DNA of 64,000 bases from the NCBI RefSeq assembly GCF_014203225.1, contig NZ_JACHIO010000017.1:62001-126000 (forward strand). The letters run 5' to 3'. Positions 1-8,715 of the stretch are shown in pieces; the stretch's first letter is position 1, and each line of letters starts with the position of its first letter. The position numbers were made by a program, and so were the translations under genes. The stretch is from Granulicella mallensis (GTDB lineage Bacteria; Acidobacteriota; Terriglobia; Terriglobales; Acidobacteriaceae). The notes beneath the pieces were generated by a model. The model was not told the origin of the DNA, did no database searches, and saw only the letters and a list, made by a program, of their open reading frames with translations.

Positions 1-1
1 G

Positions 2-1360
2 ACGGCCATGAACGCGGAGCTGCACAAGCTGGGCTTTCACAGCATGATCAGCGTGTGGCCGCGCTTTGTGCCGGAGGACCGCTACTACGATCTGCTGCTC
101 AAGAAGGGTTGGTTCGAGCACCTTGCTGACGGAACGCCGACCAATGGCCTGCCGTACGATCGCGCGGGCTCCGATATCGACACGACGAATCCTGAAGCAG
201 CGCGATGGTACTGGGATACGATTCGCGAAAACTTTGTGAGCAAAGGCTTCGATTCGTTCTGGGCCGATGAAACGGAGCCCGACCTGCCGCCCAATGGGAG
301 TTATCTGCACGTTGGGCCGGGGACGGAGTACTTCAATGTCTATCCCTACTTCCACACGAAGGCTCTGTATGACGGCTTCCGGCGCGACCTGCCGCAGACG
401 CGCGCGTTGATCCTCTCGCGCGATGCCTACCTGGGAGCACAGCATAACGGCGCGATCTTCTGGTCGTCGGACATCGCTCCGACGTGGGACACGCTACGAC
501 GGCAGGTGCCGACGGGACTGAACTTTGTGGCTTCAGGCATGCCGTACTGGAGCACCGACATCGGCGGGTGGCAGTATCTTCCCTACTCGCACACGCCCGC
601 GCATCCGCCGCTGATCGATCCCAGCGATGCACGCGAGAACGTGAATCACTACGACGACTATCCCGAGCTGTATGTGCGCTGGTTTCAGTATGCGACGTTT
701 CAGCCGACGATGCGCGCGCATGGAAGCCGCAACTTTAACGAGGTCTGGTCCTATGGCAAACAGGCCGAGCCTATCCTTGAGAAATATCTGAAGCTGCGCT
801 ATCAACTCATGCCGTACATCTACTCGCTCGGATATTTTTCGCATCAGACCGGAGCACCGTTCATGCGTGGGTTGTTCATGGACTTCGGCAGCGATCCCAA
901 CACAGCCGCAATCGGCGATGAGTTCATGTTCGGGCCTGCGCTGTTAGTGGCTCCGGTTACAAAACAGGGCGCGACGAGCCGATCCGTGTATCTCCCTGCG
1001 GGCAGCGATTGGTACAACTTCTGGACGAACGAACGTGTTCATGGCGGACAGCGTGTGGAAGTTGCCGCCGCGATCGATACGATTCCGGTCTTTGTGCGGG
1101 CCGGTTCGATTCTGCCGCTGGGTGCGCCGATCGAGAGCACGGAGCAGAAGCAGGCGATCGAAAGCGTGCGGGTTTATCCCGGGGCTAATGGGGACTTCAC
1201 GCTCTATAGGGACGATGGCAAGACGTATGCGTATGAAGAGGGTAAGAGTGAGATTACGCGTCTTCATTGGTCGGAGGCGAAGGGTAAGTTGGAGCAGACG
1301 GGGGCGGCGGCGTGGGCGGGTGAGGGGGTTGTGATGGTGGTGGGGGTGGGAAAGAAGTGA
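2..1360 (+). CDS. GH31 glycoside hydrolase (alpha-xylosidase/alpha-glucosidase type), 5'-truncated by window edge
   Basis: The reading frame is open to base 2, so the true start lies upstream; the first internal Met is at base 8 and numbering is from it. The visible 450 residues cover the later part of the GH31 barrel and the C-terminal beta domains. FWADETEPD at residues 84-92 fits the GH31 nucleophile loop (Asp87), and WSSDIAPTWDTLRRQ fits the acid/base loop. GMPYWSTDIGGW follows, as in the family. GH31 enzymes release alpha-linked glucose or xylose from the non-reducing end. The motif style resembles alpha-xylosidases, but the substrate is not decided by sequence alone. The last 25 residues are Gly/Val-rich. 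Family assignment is firm and substrate uncertain. Confidence 0.9.
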   Translation, partial: TAMNAELHKLGFHSMISVWPRFVPEDRYYDLLLKKGWFEHLADGTPTNGLPYDRAGSDIDTTNPEAARWYWDTIRENFVSKGFDSFWADETEPDLPPNGSYLHVGPGTEYFNVYPYFHTKALYDGFRRDLPQTRALILSRDAYLGAQHNGAIFWSSDIAPTWDTLRRQVPTGLNFVASGMPYWSTDIGGWQYLPYSHTPAHPPLIDPSDARENVNHYDDYPELYVRWFQYATFQPTMRAHGSRNFNEVWSYGKQAEPILEKYLKLRYQLMPYIYSLGYFSHQTGAPFMRGLFMDFGSDPNTAAIGDEFMFGPALLVAPVTKQGATSRSVYLPAGSDWYNFWTNERVHGGQRVEVAAAIDTIPVFVRAGSILPLGAPIESTEQKQAIESVRVYPGANGDFTLYRDDGKTYAYEEGKSEITRLHWSEAKGKLEQTGAAAWAGEGVVMVVGVGKK

Positions 1361-1426
1361 GTGAAGTTTCAGATAGTGTCTGAGAAATCGGAGCCACCGA
1401 TTTTAATTTGATTTCACCCTCGAAGC

Positions 1427-1675
1427 GTCATCCTGAGCGTAGCGTCCCAGCTTTTGGGGACGCGGAGTCGAAGGACCCCGAGAGGCTTAATCTTACCTAT
1501 GGCCTTTGCACCTTTTCTATCTCAAGCGCCTGCGCCTGGGCTTTCGTCGTGGAAAAGGTCCCGATAGCATGGGATGAGACCAAGCCCCTCGGGGTCCTTC
1601 GACTGCGCACCTCGCAAAAAGCGCGAGGTGCTTCGCTCAGGATGACGATTCTGTGGGGGCGTGAGCAAGAACAGA
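1427..1675. repeat. Composite palindromic repeat, family A copy 1
   Basis: The left arm begins GTCATCCTGAGCG and continues to TCGAAGGACCCCGAG (about 1482). The right arm (about 1588-1646) is its near reverse complement, ending CTCAGGATGAC. A central segment of about 100 bp (CCTTTTCTATCTCAAGC...GGAAAAGGTCC) lies between. The same arrangement, including the central segment, recurs at 14480-14698. This copy fills most of the gap between the GH31 gene and the convergent GDPD gene. Confidence 0.8.
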
Positions 1676-1678
1676 GGC

Positions 1679-1795
1679 GAAGGGCCTCTAACCGCAGAGT
1701 GCGAGACAGACCGCTTGTGACACGGTCAGCATTAAGAGGCCCCTGTATCTCGCCCGTAGCCGCAACGCTGCTCCGGGCAAAATACAGGGGTCTCT
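1679..1795. repeat. Two tandem intergenic hairpins
   Basis: GGGCCTCTAA near 1680 pairs with TTAAGAGGCCC near 1735, and CCCCTGTAT (about 1740) pairs with ATACAGGGG (about 1782). These stems lie between two convergent genes, directly after the family A repeat. They may act as a bidirectional transcription stop, which is inference. Confidence 0.5.
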
Positions 1796-1897
1796 CCACT
1801 ACGCATGACATAAAGCCGTCATGCTCCGGTCGAGATGACAATGTTTGAAATAGTTGAAGAAAAACAATGGCTATCTACAAAGATAGCCATCCTGTCT

Positions 1898-2716
1898 CTA
1901 GTGGGTCGCCAGATTGTGTGCACGCAGATAGGTAGCCAGCTCTGCGGGCAGGTTGGTCTGGATGCCGTTGGCGCCGAGGTCGATGGCCTTCTGCCAGGTC
2001 TCCGGGTTGTCGGCATCGCCGAGGCGGTCGACGTAGATCTTCGCGTTGGCGTCTTTCGCGCAGGCGATGACCGGGTCTTTGAAGTCGTTCGCATCAAAGG
2101 CCAGGACCTGTGGCTGCATGCCGCGCACCAGGAACTTGCAGATGTCGGGGCTGATCGTCTCCGGCATCACCTTCAGCGTCGGCTTGATCTTGTGAACCTC
2201 GTAGAGGAAGAAGGGATTGCCGTAGACCACGACGTGATCCTGCATGTCGTGACGCACGATCGTATCGACGAGCTGCTGGGGATCGGCGTACTTGGTGTCG
2301 ACGTAGACGTTGATCTTGCCGTGTGCGAGATCGAAGGCTTCGTCGAGGGTGGGGACCTTGGTTCCGGCGAAGGCAGCACCGAACTTGGCTCCCGCATCGA
2401 GAGCACGGATCTCGTCGAAGGTGTGCTTGTGGACTTCACCGGTGCCGTTGGTGGTGCGGTCCAGCGTGCCGTCGTGCATGATGACGAACTTGCCGTCCGA
2501 GGTGGTGCGGACGTCGAGCTCGAAGTAGTCGGCGCCGGCATCGATGGCGGCCTGGAAGGCAGGCATCGTGTTCTCGGGATGATGGAGGTGCTCACCGCGA
2601 TGGGAGATGACCTTGATGGTCTTCGCATCGTCCTTCGGGGTCCATGCGGTCTGGGCGCAGGCAACGCCGCCTGCGAGGGTGTAGCCGATCAGTAGCTTCG
2701 TGATGGAATGACGCAT
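1898..2716 (-). CDS. Secreted glycerophosphodiester phosphodiesterase
   Basis: The 272-aa protein has a short signal peptide (residues 1-21, ending ACAQ) and a GDPD domain. HRGEHLHHPENT (39-50) carries the catalytic His and metal-binding residues; FELDVRTTSDGKFVIMHD (65-82) supplies the Glu/Asp ligands and second His. The family hydrolyses glycerophosphodiesters to glycerol-3-phosphate and an alcohol. The signal peptide places it in the periplasm or outside, like GlpQ rather than the cytosolic UgpQ. AGAGGA lies upstream of the ATG. It starts 71 bases after the stop of the upstream TonB-dependent receptor on the same strand, so the two may be co-transcribed. Confidence 0.92.
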   Translation of the reverse strand: MRHSITKLLIGYTLAGGVACAQTAWTPKDDAKTIKVISHRGEHLHHPENTMPAFQAAIDAGADYFELDVRTTSDGKFVIMHDGTLDRTTNGTGEVHKHTFDEIRALDAGAKFGAAFAGTKVPTLDEAFDLAHGKINVYVDTKYADPQQLVDTIVRHDMQDHVVVYGNPFFLYEVHKIKPTLKVMPETISPDICKFLVRGMQPQVLAFDANDFKDPVIACAKDANAKIYVDRLGDADNPETWQKAIDLGANGIQTNLPAELATYLRAHNLATH

Positions 2717-2787
2717 TTTGTTGTCCTCTTTATTTTCCGAATTTCTCTTGTTGTTTTGTTCGTTGAAATCTCTGTTGTCAGGCGGCT

Positions 2788-5700
2788 TTAGAACTTAAGG
2801 CGAGCGATGAGAAGCAGCATGCGCGGATCCTGTGCGCCCGTAACCTGGCCGAAGTTGGCGCTGGTAATTGTCGTACCCAGGCCGGAGAACTGCGGATGGT
2901 TGAAGGCGTTGTGAGCGTCGACGCGGAAGCTCAGACCGGCGTGCTTCCAGAGTGGAACCTCACGCATGAGACTGAGGTCCCACACATTCTGGCCCGGCCC
3001 ATAAAGCGCGGCGCGTGGCGCATTGCCCAACGTGTCCGCAGGAGTAATCGCGAAGGCCTTGGTGTTGAACCACTCCTGCACCGTCCGCGAACCGCGTGAC
3101 AGATTGGGGTTGCCCACCTGCGTTACGTACTGAGCACCAGAGAAGGTACCAAGCTCGTTGGTCTGGGAGATGAAGTAGGGATAGCCCTTCTGGAACTGGG
3201 CCACCGTGCTGATCTTCCAGTGCCCGATCGCCTGGGAGACGACCGGCATGTTCGCGAGGAACTTGCCGCCCGAACCAATCGGCAGCGCGTAGACCGCGGA
3301 GAGAGAGAAACGTTGCGGAACGTTCGTCATAGCAGTTCCCCACTGGGCGTGGAGGTTGTAGACGTTCTGCACCGGAGCGGCATCTGCGCGGGCCGGTGCA
3401 TCGACATCGTCCGTTGCATGCGCCCAGGTATAGGCCGCGCGAACCGAGATGCCGTTGCTCCAGCGGTGGCTCAACGTCGCCAGGAGAGCGGCATACTTTG
3501 ACGCACCTCCATTGGTCAGTGCGGTGACGGTAAGGAACTGGGGGAAGGGCCGGAGGCTCTGGGCATTCGATACGCCGAAGCAGCAGCCAGCGGGAGGATT
3601 GATCTGGTTGATGGGCAGCTCGATCGGCTGATGCACACCGTGGTTGCCCTCGTAGTCGAGCTCCGCGATCCAGTCATGACCGAGGTCCTGCTGTACGCCG
3701 AACTGCCACTCCTGCAGATACGGAAGCACAGCGTGCTGCGGCAGTTCCGTGGGGCTGAAGGAAGGCTTGGTGAGGCTGGTCGGGATGAGCGGCTCGCCGT
3801 CCGGGCCTACGTTGGGACCGTATGCCGGGACGCCCTGCGACAACTCGAAGGCCGGAGTAACGCCAGGATCGGAGCTCTGGAAGCTGGCACTGACAGTAGA
3901 AGCGGAGGTGAGCCCCGCAGTACCGAAGCCGATGCTCGGGAGCTCGTAGATTCCATAGCCGCCACGAACCACGATGTTATGCGCGGCATGGTAGTTGAAG
4001 CCGACGCGCGGCAGGATGCCGGTGTAAATATTCGGGATCAGGCTGTGGGGCGCTCCGTTGTTGCCGGCGAATTCAATCCCGCCCGGCTTCTGCGTTGCGG
4101 GGTCGATGATGTTCGGATTGAAGGTGTACATATTGTTGTGCTCTTCAGAGAACGGTCCATCGAACTCGTAACGCAGACCGAGGTTGACCGTGAGTTTCGT
4201 CGAGACCCTGTAGTCGTCCAGGACATAGCCCGCAAAGTAGTTCAGGTTTTCGTGAAAGATCGTATTGGTGGTGCTGATCGACGCGCTTGCGGGAATGCCC
4301 AGTTCGAGATCGGGAAGACCCAGTCCGGACTGACCGCCCGCGGTGGTAAAGGTCCCCGTGAAGCCATAGCTTCCGGAGAGAACGCCGGGGGTGTAGTAGC
4401 TGTAGGCGTAGCGCATGAACTCGCCACCAATAGAGAGGCTGTGACGGCCCATCTGCAGGACCATGGCGTCGTTCAGGATGTAGTGGCCGTCCCTCGTCCT
4501 GGCAAAGGAGCCTGCGCCGAAGCTGATGTACTGGCTGGTGGAGATGCTGGGGAACTGGGTGAGAGGAACACCCTGAAGACCGATGGCATTGGCATCCGCC
4601 GTCGCCGGGGTGCTGAAGTTCTCTTCCGAGACATAGCCGAAGCGAGCCTCGTTGGAGATGCGCGGCGAGAAGATATGGCTCCAGGAGACAGCGTAGTGGT
4701 CATCGACCCAACCGCCTAGCGCCGAGGTGTTGGCAGCGTTAGGAATATCGATGGTGGGCTGGTTCGTTGGGCCGTCGCGCGAGAACTTCGCCCAGATGTG
4801 GTCGTAGTCGGAGGCGTTGTAGTCGATGCGGTCAGCGTTATAGAGATAGCTGCTGACCGATACGGGATTGATGCAATAGTTGTAGGTCAGATAGCTGCAG
4901 TTCGGTTGTGGGAAAAACGAGCTGAGATTGAGACCTACCTGATCGAGCCGCGCCTTCGGAATGATGTTTCCCTTGAAGGGGGTACGGGTGATCTTGCCGT
5001 TGACGACGGTCGTGGTGTTGGGGTCGTAGATGGTGGGTGTCGGCTGATTTTGGGGTGAGATGCCGGAGAAGTCTCCGCCGAGCTCTGCCATGGTAGGCAC
5101 GTCGCTATTAAGCGGGCTAGTTGCGTGGGTGAGCGTGTCTTCCCAGTCGGTGAAGAAGTAGAGGCGATGCTTGCGGCCGTCGAGGATCTTTGGAATCCAG
5201 ACCGGGCCACCAATCGATCCTCCGAAGTAATTGAAGGACTGGGGCGGTGTGACGGTGCCGTGAGCGGTGAAGTAGCCCAGAGCAACGAGATCCTGCGAGC
5301 TGTAGGACTCGAAGGCGCTACCGTGAAATCTATCCGTGCCGGACCTGGTGGTGGTCAGGATAGCGCCGCCGCCGCTCTGGCCGTACTGGGCCGAGAACGG
5401 CGAGGTCAGAACCTGGAGTTCTTCCGTGGAGTCCGGCGTGGGGATGAGGCCGTAGGTGCCGTCGACTCCCATGTTGCTGGGCAGACCGTCGATGATGATG
5501 GGGTTCGTGACCGGTCTTCCGCCGCCAAGCGAGACGTTATTCACGTTCGAGTAGTCCTGGCTGGTGCTGGCGACGCCTGCGAAGGTCTTGGTCAGCAGGA
5601 ACTCGTTCGCACCCTTCGTGCTGGTCTCTTCGGGGAGATCGATCAGCTCCTGTGTGCTGAGTTCGCCGCCCACCTGGGGATTGGTGGCGTTGAGCGGGCT

Positions 5701-6168
5701 CGCGGCGCCGGTGACCGTGATGACCTCGGAGTTCGCGCCGACCTTCAGCGCTCCATCGACGACGAGCTCCTGGTTCAGGACGATGTTGAGCTCGTCCGTA
5801 ATGTACTGTGCGAAACCATCCTTTTCAAAGCGAACGGTATAGCCGCCCGGCTTCAAGAAGGAGACGCGATAGCTGCCAGCCTTATTGGTAAGGCTCTTGT
5901 ACTCCGTCGCAGTGCGGTTCTCGTGCACGGTGACAGCGACCTCCGACACCACCGCTCCGCTGGGATCTTTGACGACGCCGCTGATGGAGCCATAGAAGGT
6001 CTGAGCCTGGAGAACGCCACCGGAAACGATCAGGGCAAACAACAATGCCAGTCCGTAGAAAGTCTGAAAGACTCGGCAGCTCATTCGTTTGTCGCTACCA
6101 TAGGATCGGCGAACGATACCGGATTGCAGACAGACAGTTGCAGTAGATGCGGGCAGGACGCAATTCAT
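2788..6168 (-). CDS. Oar-like TonB-dependent receptor with carboxypeptidase regulatory-like domain
   Basis: The 1126-aa frame encodes a large outer-membrane receptor of the Oar type, abundant in Acidobacteria. A hydrophobic signal segment (GLALLFALIVSGGVLQAQ) is followed by a carboxypeptidase regulatory-like domain (about 57-130, GSISGVVKDPSGAVV). Next come a plug-like region with GGGRPVTNPIIIDGLP and a long beta-barrel ending in an aromatic-terminated strand (LLLIARLKF). Met29 (base 6084) gives the cleaner signal peptide (MSCRVFQTFYGL), so translation may start there; neither start has a strong ribosome-binding site. The ligand is unknown; these receptors are usually assigned to uptake of large carbohydrates. 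It is divergent from the DeoR regulator at 6472 and is followed by the GDPD gene. Confidence 0.9.
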   Translation of the reverse strand: MNCVLPASTATVCLQSGIVRRSYGSDKRMSCRVFQTFYGLALLFALIVSGGVLQAQTFYGSISGVVKDPSGAVVSEVAVTVHENRTATEYKSLTNKAGSYRVSFLKPGGYTVRFEKDGFAQYITDELNIVLNQELVVDGALKVGANSEVITVTGAASPLNATNPQVGGELSTQELIDLPEETSTKGANEFLLTKTFAGVASTSQDYSNVNNVSLGGGRPVTNPIIIDGLPSNMGVDGTYGLIPTPDSTEELQVLTSPFSAQYGQSGGGAILTTTRSGTDRFHGSAFESYSSQDLVALGYFTAHGTVTPPQSFNYFGGSIGGPVWIPKILDGRKHRLYFFTDWEDTLTHATSPLNSDVPTMAELGGDFSGISPQNQPTPTIYDPNTTTVVNGKITRTPFKGNIIPKARLDQVGLNLSSFFPQPNCSYLTYNYCINPVSVSSYLYNADRIDYNASDYDHIWAKFSRDGPTNQPTIDIPNAANTSALGGWVDDHYAVSWSHIFSPRISNEARFGYVSEENFSTPATADANAIGLQGVPLTQFPSISTSQYISFGAGSFARTRDGHYILNDAMVLQMGRHSLSIGGEFMRYAYSYYTPGVLSGSYGFTGTFTTAGGQSGLGLPDLELGIPASASISTTNTIFHENLNYFAGYVLDDYRVSTKLTVNLGLRYEFDGPFSEEHNNMYTFNPNIIDPATQKPGGIEFAGNNGAPHSLIPNIYTGILPRVGFNYHAAHNIVVRGGYGIYELPSIGFGTAGLTSASTVSASFQSSDPGVTPAFELSQGVPAYGPNVGPDGEPLIPTSLTKPSFSPTELPQHAVLPYLQEWQFGVQQDLGHDWIAELDYEGNHGVHQPIELPINQINPPAGCCFGVSNAQSLRPFPQFLTVTALTNGGASKYAALLATLSHRWSNGISVRAAYTWAHATDDVDAPARADAAPVQNVYNLHAQWGTAMTNVPQRFSLSAVYALPIGSGGKFLANMPVVSQAIGHWKISTVAQFQKGYPYFISQTNELGTFSGAQYVTQVGNPNLSRGSRTVQEWFNTKAFAITPADTLGNAPRAALYGPGQNVWDLSLMREVPLWKHAGLSFRVDAHNAFNHPQFSGLGTTITSANFGQVTGAQDPRMLLLIARLKF

Positions 6169-6401
6169 AGAAACCCCAAAGTTTGGAAGATGCGTTCGTC
6201 GGGAAGACTCAGGATCGAGAACGATAAAACCGCGAATGCTCCCGTGCGTGGTGAGCAGACGCGACGTACTTCAGTTGCGATGAGAAGACCGTAACAAAGA
6301 AATGTTAATAAGGGACAAACTTTTGCCGCATCATGAGAAAAAGTTACACAACGTAGACATATGGCTTATCTGGATTCGCGGTAAAGAAAATGCAGGCTTT
6401 C

Positions 6402-6429
6402 TTGTTTTCGTCTGAAAATAGGCTAAAAT
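6402..6429 (+). promoter_or_regulatory. Possible sigma-70-type promoter for the DeoR-kinase-EamA operon
   Basis: TTGTTT (6402-6407) and TAAAAT (6424-6429) are 16 bases apart, and the second box lies 42 bases before the ATG at 6472. The rest of the 303-base gap between the receptor and this operon shows no gene or clear repeat; it is AT-rich, as expected of a divergent promoter region. Confidence 0.35.
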
Positions 6430-6471
6430 TCGTAGAACAATCGCTAAACTTACCTTTGGGAAACGGACAAC

Positions 6472-7233
6472 ATGAGTGAGATCACAGAACGCTCCCGGCT
6501 AGAGTCGATCGTTCAAATGTTAAAAATAAACACATCTGCCTCGATCGGGGAGATCGCGGAGACCTTTCACGTGTCGCAGATGACGATTCGGCGTGACCTG
6601 CAAAAGCTGGTCGAAGCCGGGCAGGTCATTCGAATTCCCGGTGGGGCACGAATTGAAAACTGGCGGGGCGCGGAGCGGAGCTTCTTCGAACGCCTGCAGA
6701 AGATGTCGCATGCCAAGCGCAGCATCGGCGCGGCAGCCTCCGCACTGGTTCATGACGGAGAGTCCGTGGTTCTCGACTCGGGAACGACCACGCTCTATGT
6801 GGCCAGGGAGCTGCGTGCACGGCGCAATGTTGTTGTCTTCACCTTTTCGCTGGCGGTGCTCGAAGAGCTCACCTCGGCCGAGGATATCCGGGTGGAGCTG
6901 ACCGGCGGCGTCTATCGTTCGAGCAGCCACGACCTCATCGGACATGCCGTCGGCAAGAGCCTGACCTCGATCTGCGCGGACACCATCATCTTTGGTGCGG
7001 CGGCGGTCTCGTTCACGCGCGGCATCATGGTCCACGACCCCGATGCACAGCGCGAGATGCTGCAGGCCGGCAAGCGGAGAGTGCTGGTCGTCGACAGCAG
7101 CAAGATCGGCACCGAGGCCACGTATCGCCTCTGCGGAATCGAGGATTGCGACCTGATCCTGACCGATAAGGACATCTCTGCGGAAGATCTTGCACGGTTG
7201 CGTCAAATTACGCAGGTTCAGGTGGCGGAATGA
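6472..7233 (+). CDS. DeoR/GlpR-family transcriptional regulator
   Basis: The 253-aa protein has the two DeoR domains. An N-terminal helix-turn-helix (about 25-45, TFHVSQMTIRRDLQKL) is followed by a sugar-phosphate sensing domain with the LDSGTTTLYVA loop (101-111), related to the phosphosugar isomerase fold. Such regulators repress sugar genes until a phosphorylated sugar binds. It is the first gene of a run with the GHMP sugar kinase (7315) and the EamA transporter (8715), and lies back to back with the Oar receptor at 2788-6168. The kinase product is a reasonable but unproven inducer. GGAAA upstream of the ATG supports the start. Confidence 0.9.
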   Translation: MSEITERSRLESIVQMLKINTSASIGEIAETFHVSQMTIRRDLQKLVEAGQVIRIPGGARIENWRGAERSFFERLQKMSHAKRSIGAAASALVHDGESVVLDSGTTTLYVARELRARRNVVVFTFSLAVLEELTSAEDIRVELTGGVYRSSSHDLIGHAVGKSLTSICADTIIFGAAAVSFTRGIMVHDPDAQREMLQAGKRRVLVVDSSKIGTEATYRLCGIEDCDLILTDKDISAEDLARLRQITQVQVAE

Positions 7234-7314
7234 GCTTTTATTAACGTTCTGTGTATAGCAATTCGGTAGCCTGAAAAAGAGAATGTCATCTCCCGTCGAG
7301 AGAGCCAGCCGGAA

Positions 7315-8715
7315 TTGAGCATCTTCGAAGATCAGGTTGCCACCACCGTCGCAACGTACGACTTCTTTTCTCCAGAGAAGCCGCTATGGATCGCGCGTGC
7401 GCCTGGCCGTCTCGATGTGATGGGAGGCAACGTCGACTACACCGGCGGCATGGTGCTGCAGGGCCTTCTCCGTGAGGCCGTGTGGGTTGCGATGCAGCCG
7501 CGTGCCGACGATGCGATCCGTCTGCTCAATCCCGGCGCTGCGGAGTTCGGCTGGGAGAGTTCCCTTGAATTTTGTGCGGGCGACCTGGATGATCTGGCGA
7601 GCCTGCGCCTGCTCTGCCATAGAAGAGAAGGTTCACGCTGGGCCTGCTATGTGCTCGGCGCACTCCATTTTCTGAAGAGCCGTTATGGGTGTAGCACCGG
7701 GGCCGATCTTTTTCTGGCCTCAGACCTGCCTCCGAACAAGGGAGTCAGCTCCTCGGCGGCGCTTGAGATCGCAGTGCTCAAAGCGGCCTCGGCGGCATGG
7801 GGAGTTTCGCTCGATGGTGTCGCGCTGGCAACGGCCGGGCAGTGGGTAGAGAACGTTGTGGTCGGTGCAGCGTGCGGCATCATGGACCAGGCGGCGATTG
7901 TGCTGGGCAAAGAGAATCATCTTCTTCCCCTGCTCTGCCAGCCCTGCCGGCCCTTTGCTCCGGTGAAGCTGCCCGATGGCCTGCGTCTCTGGGGCATCGA
8001 TTCGATGGCTCCCCGTTCGACGACCGGCGCGGCCTACGAGATCGCCCGCGCCGCCGCCTTCATGGGATACAAGCTGATCTGCCAGCAGGAAGGCCTCGCA
8101 GTAATTCCGGAGCAGGTATCGGGAATTCCCCGCTGGACGGATTCTCGCTGGAACGGCTACCTCTCGAATCTCGCGCCCTCGGAGTATCGCGCGCGCTTCG
8201 AACGAGGCTTGCCAGAGTCGATCAGTGGACGCGAGTTCCTGGCGCGGGCCGGCGAACATGTTGATCCCTTCACCCCCCTTGATCCCGTTGCGGAGTATCC
8301 CGTCCGTGCAGCGGTTCGATACGCGACGGAGGAGAATCTCCGCGTGCAGACGGTGTACACGCTGCTTCAGGGCAGCGTATCGGATAGCACGCTCCAGCTC
8401 ATCGGCGAGATCCTCTGCCAGTCGCACGTCGCCTATGCCGAATGCGGCCTTAGCTCCCCGGCCTGCGATGAGCTGGTATCGCGCGCGCGCAAAGCAGGCT
8501 TTCCCGGCGCCAAGATGACCGGTGGCGGCGCGGGTGGCGTGGTGGCCATCCTGGGACGCTCCGGGCCTGAAGATCAGCGTGCCATTGAGCGGATCGCACA
8601 GGAGTACGCAGCCGAACAGGGCAGGATGCCTCACCTCTTTGAGGGCAGCTCCAGCGGCGTCGATGCCTTTGCGGCTCGCACGCTACAGCTCGCCTCGCTT
8701 CAGGGAATGGCCTAG
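7315..8715 (+). CDS. L-arabinokinase-like GHMP sugar kinase
   Basis: The 466-aa protein is a GHMP-fold, galactokinase-related kinase. APGRLDVMGGNVDYTGG (29-45) is the sugar-binding motif, LPPNKGVSSSAALE (138-151) the ATP loop, CGIMDQ (187-192) contains the probable catalytic Asp191, and KMTGGGAGG near residue 400 is the third GHMP motif. From memory of the plant ARA1 kinase domain, DVMGGxxDYxGxxVLQ, RxWGIDS and the EFLxxxGxHxD region match ARA1 better than ordinary galactokinase. Phosphorylation of L-arabinose or a related pentose at C1 is therefore likely, but galactose is not excluded. No ATG is available at the N-terminus, so a TTG start is used. The stop overlaps the GTG of the transporter by one base. 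Confidence 0.8.
   Translation: MSIFEDQVATTVATYDFFSPEKPLWIARAPGRLDVMGGNVDYTGGMVLQGLLREAVWVAMQPRADDAIRLLNPGAAEFGWESSLEFCAGDLDDLASLRLLCHRREGSRWACYVLGALHFLKSRYGCSTGADLFLASDLPPNKGVSSSAALEIAVLKAASAAWGVSLDGVALATAGQWVENVVVGAACGIMDQAAIVLGKENHLLPLLCQPCRPFAPVKLPDGLRLWGIDSMAPRSTTGAAYEIARAAAFMGYKLICQQEGLAVIPEQVSGIPRWTDSRWNGYLSNLAPSEYRARFERGLPESISGREFLARAGEHVDPFTPLDPVAEYPVRAAVRYATEENLRVQTVYTLLQGSVSDSTLQLIGEILCQSHVAYAECGLSSPACDELVSRARKAGFPGAKMTGGGAGGVVAILGRSGPEDQRAIERIAQEYAAEQGRMPHLFEGSSSGVDAFAARTLQLASLQGMA

Noticed and set aside
1408-1848. 146-codon frame in the gap after the GH31 gene
   Set aside because: It lies wholly within palindromic repeat elements and recurs with them.
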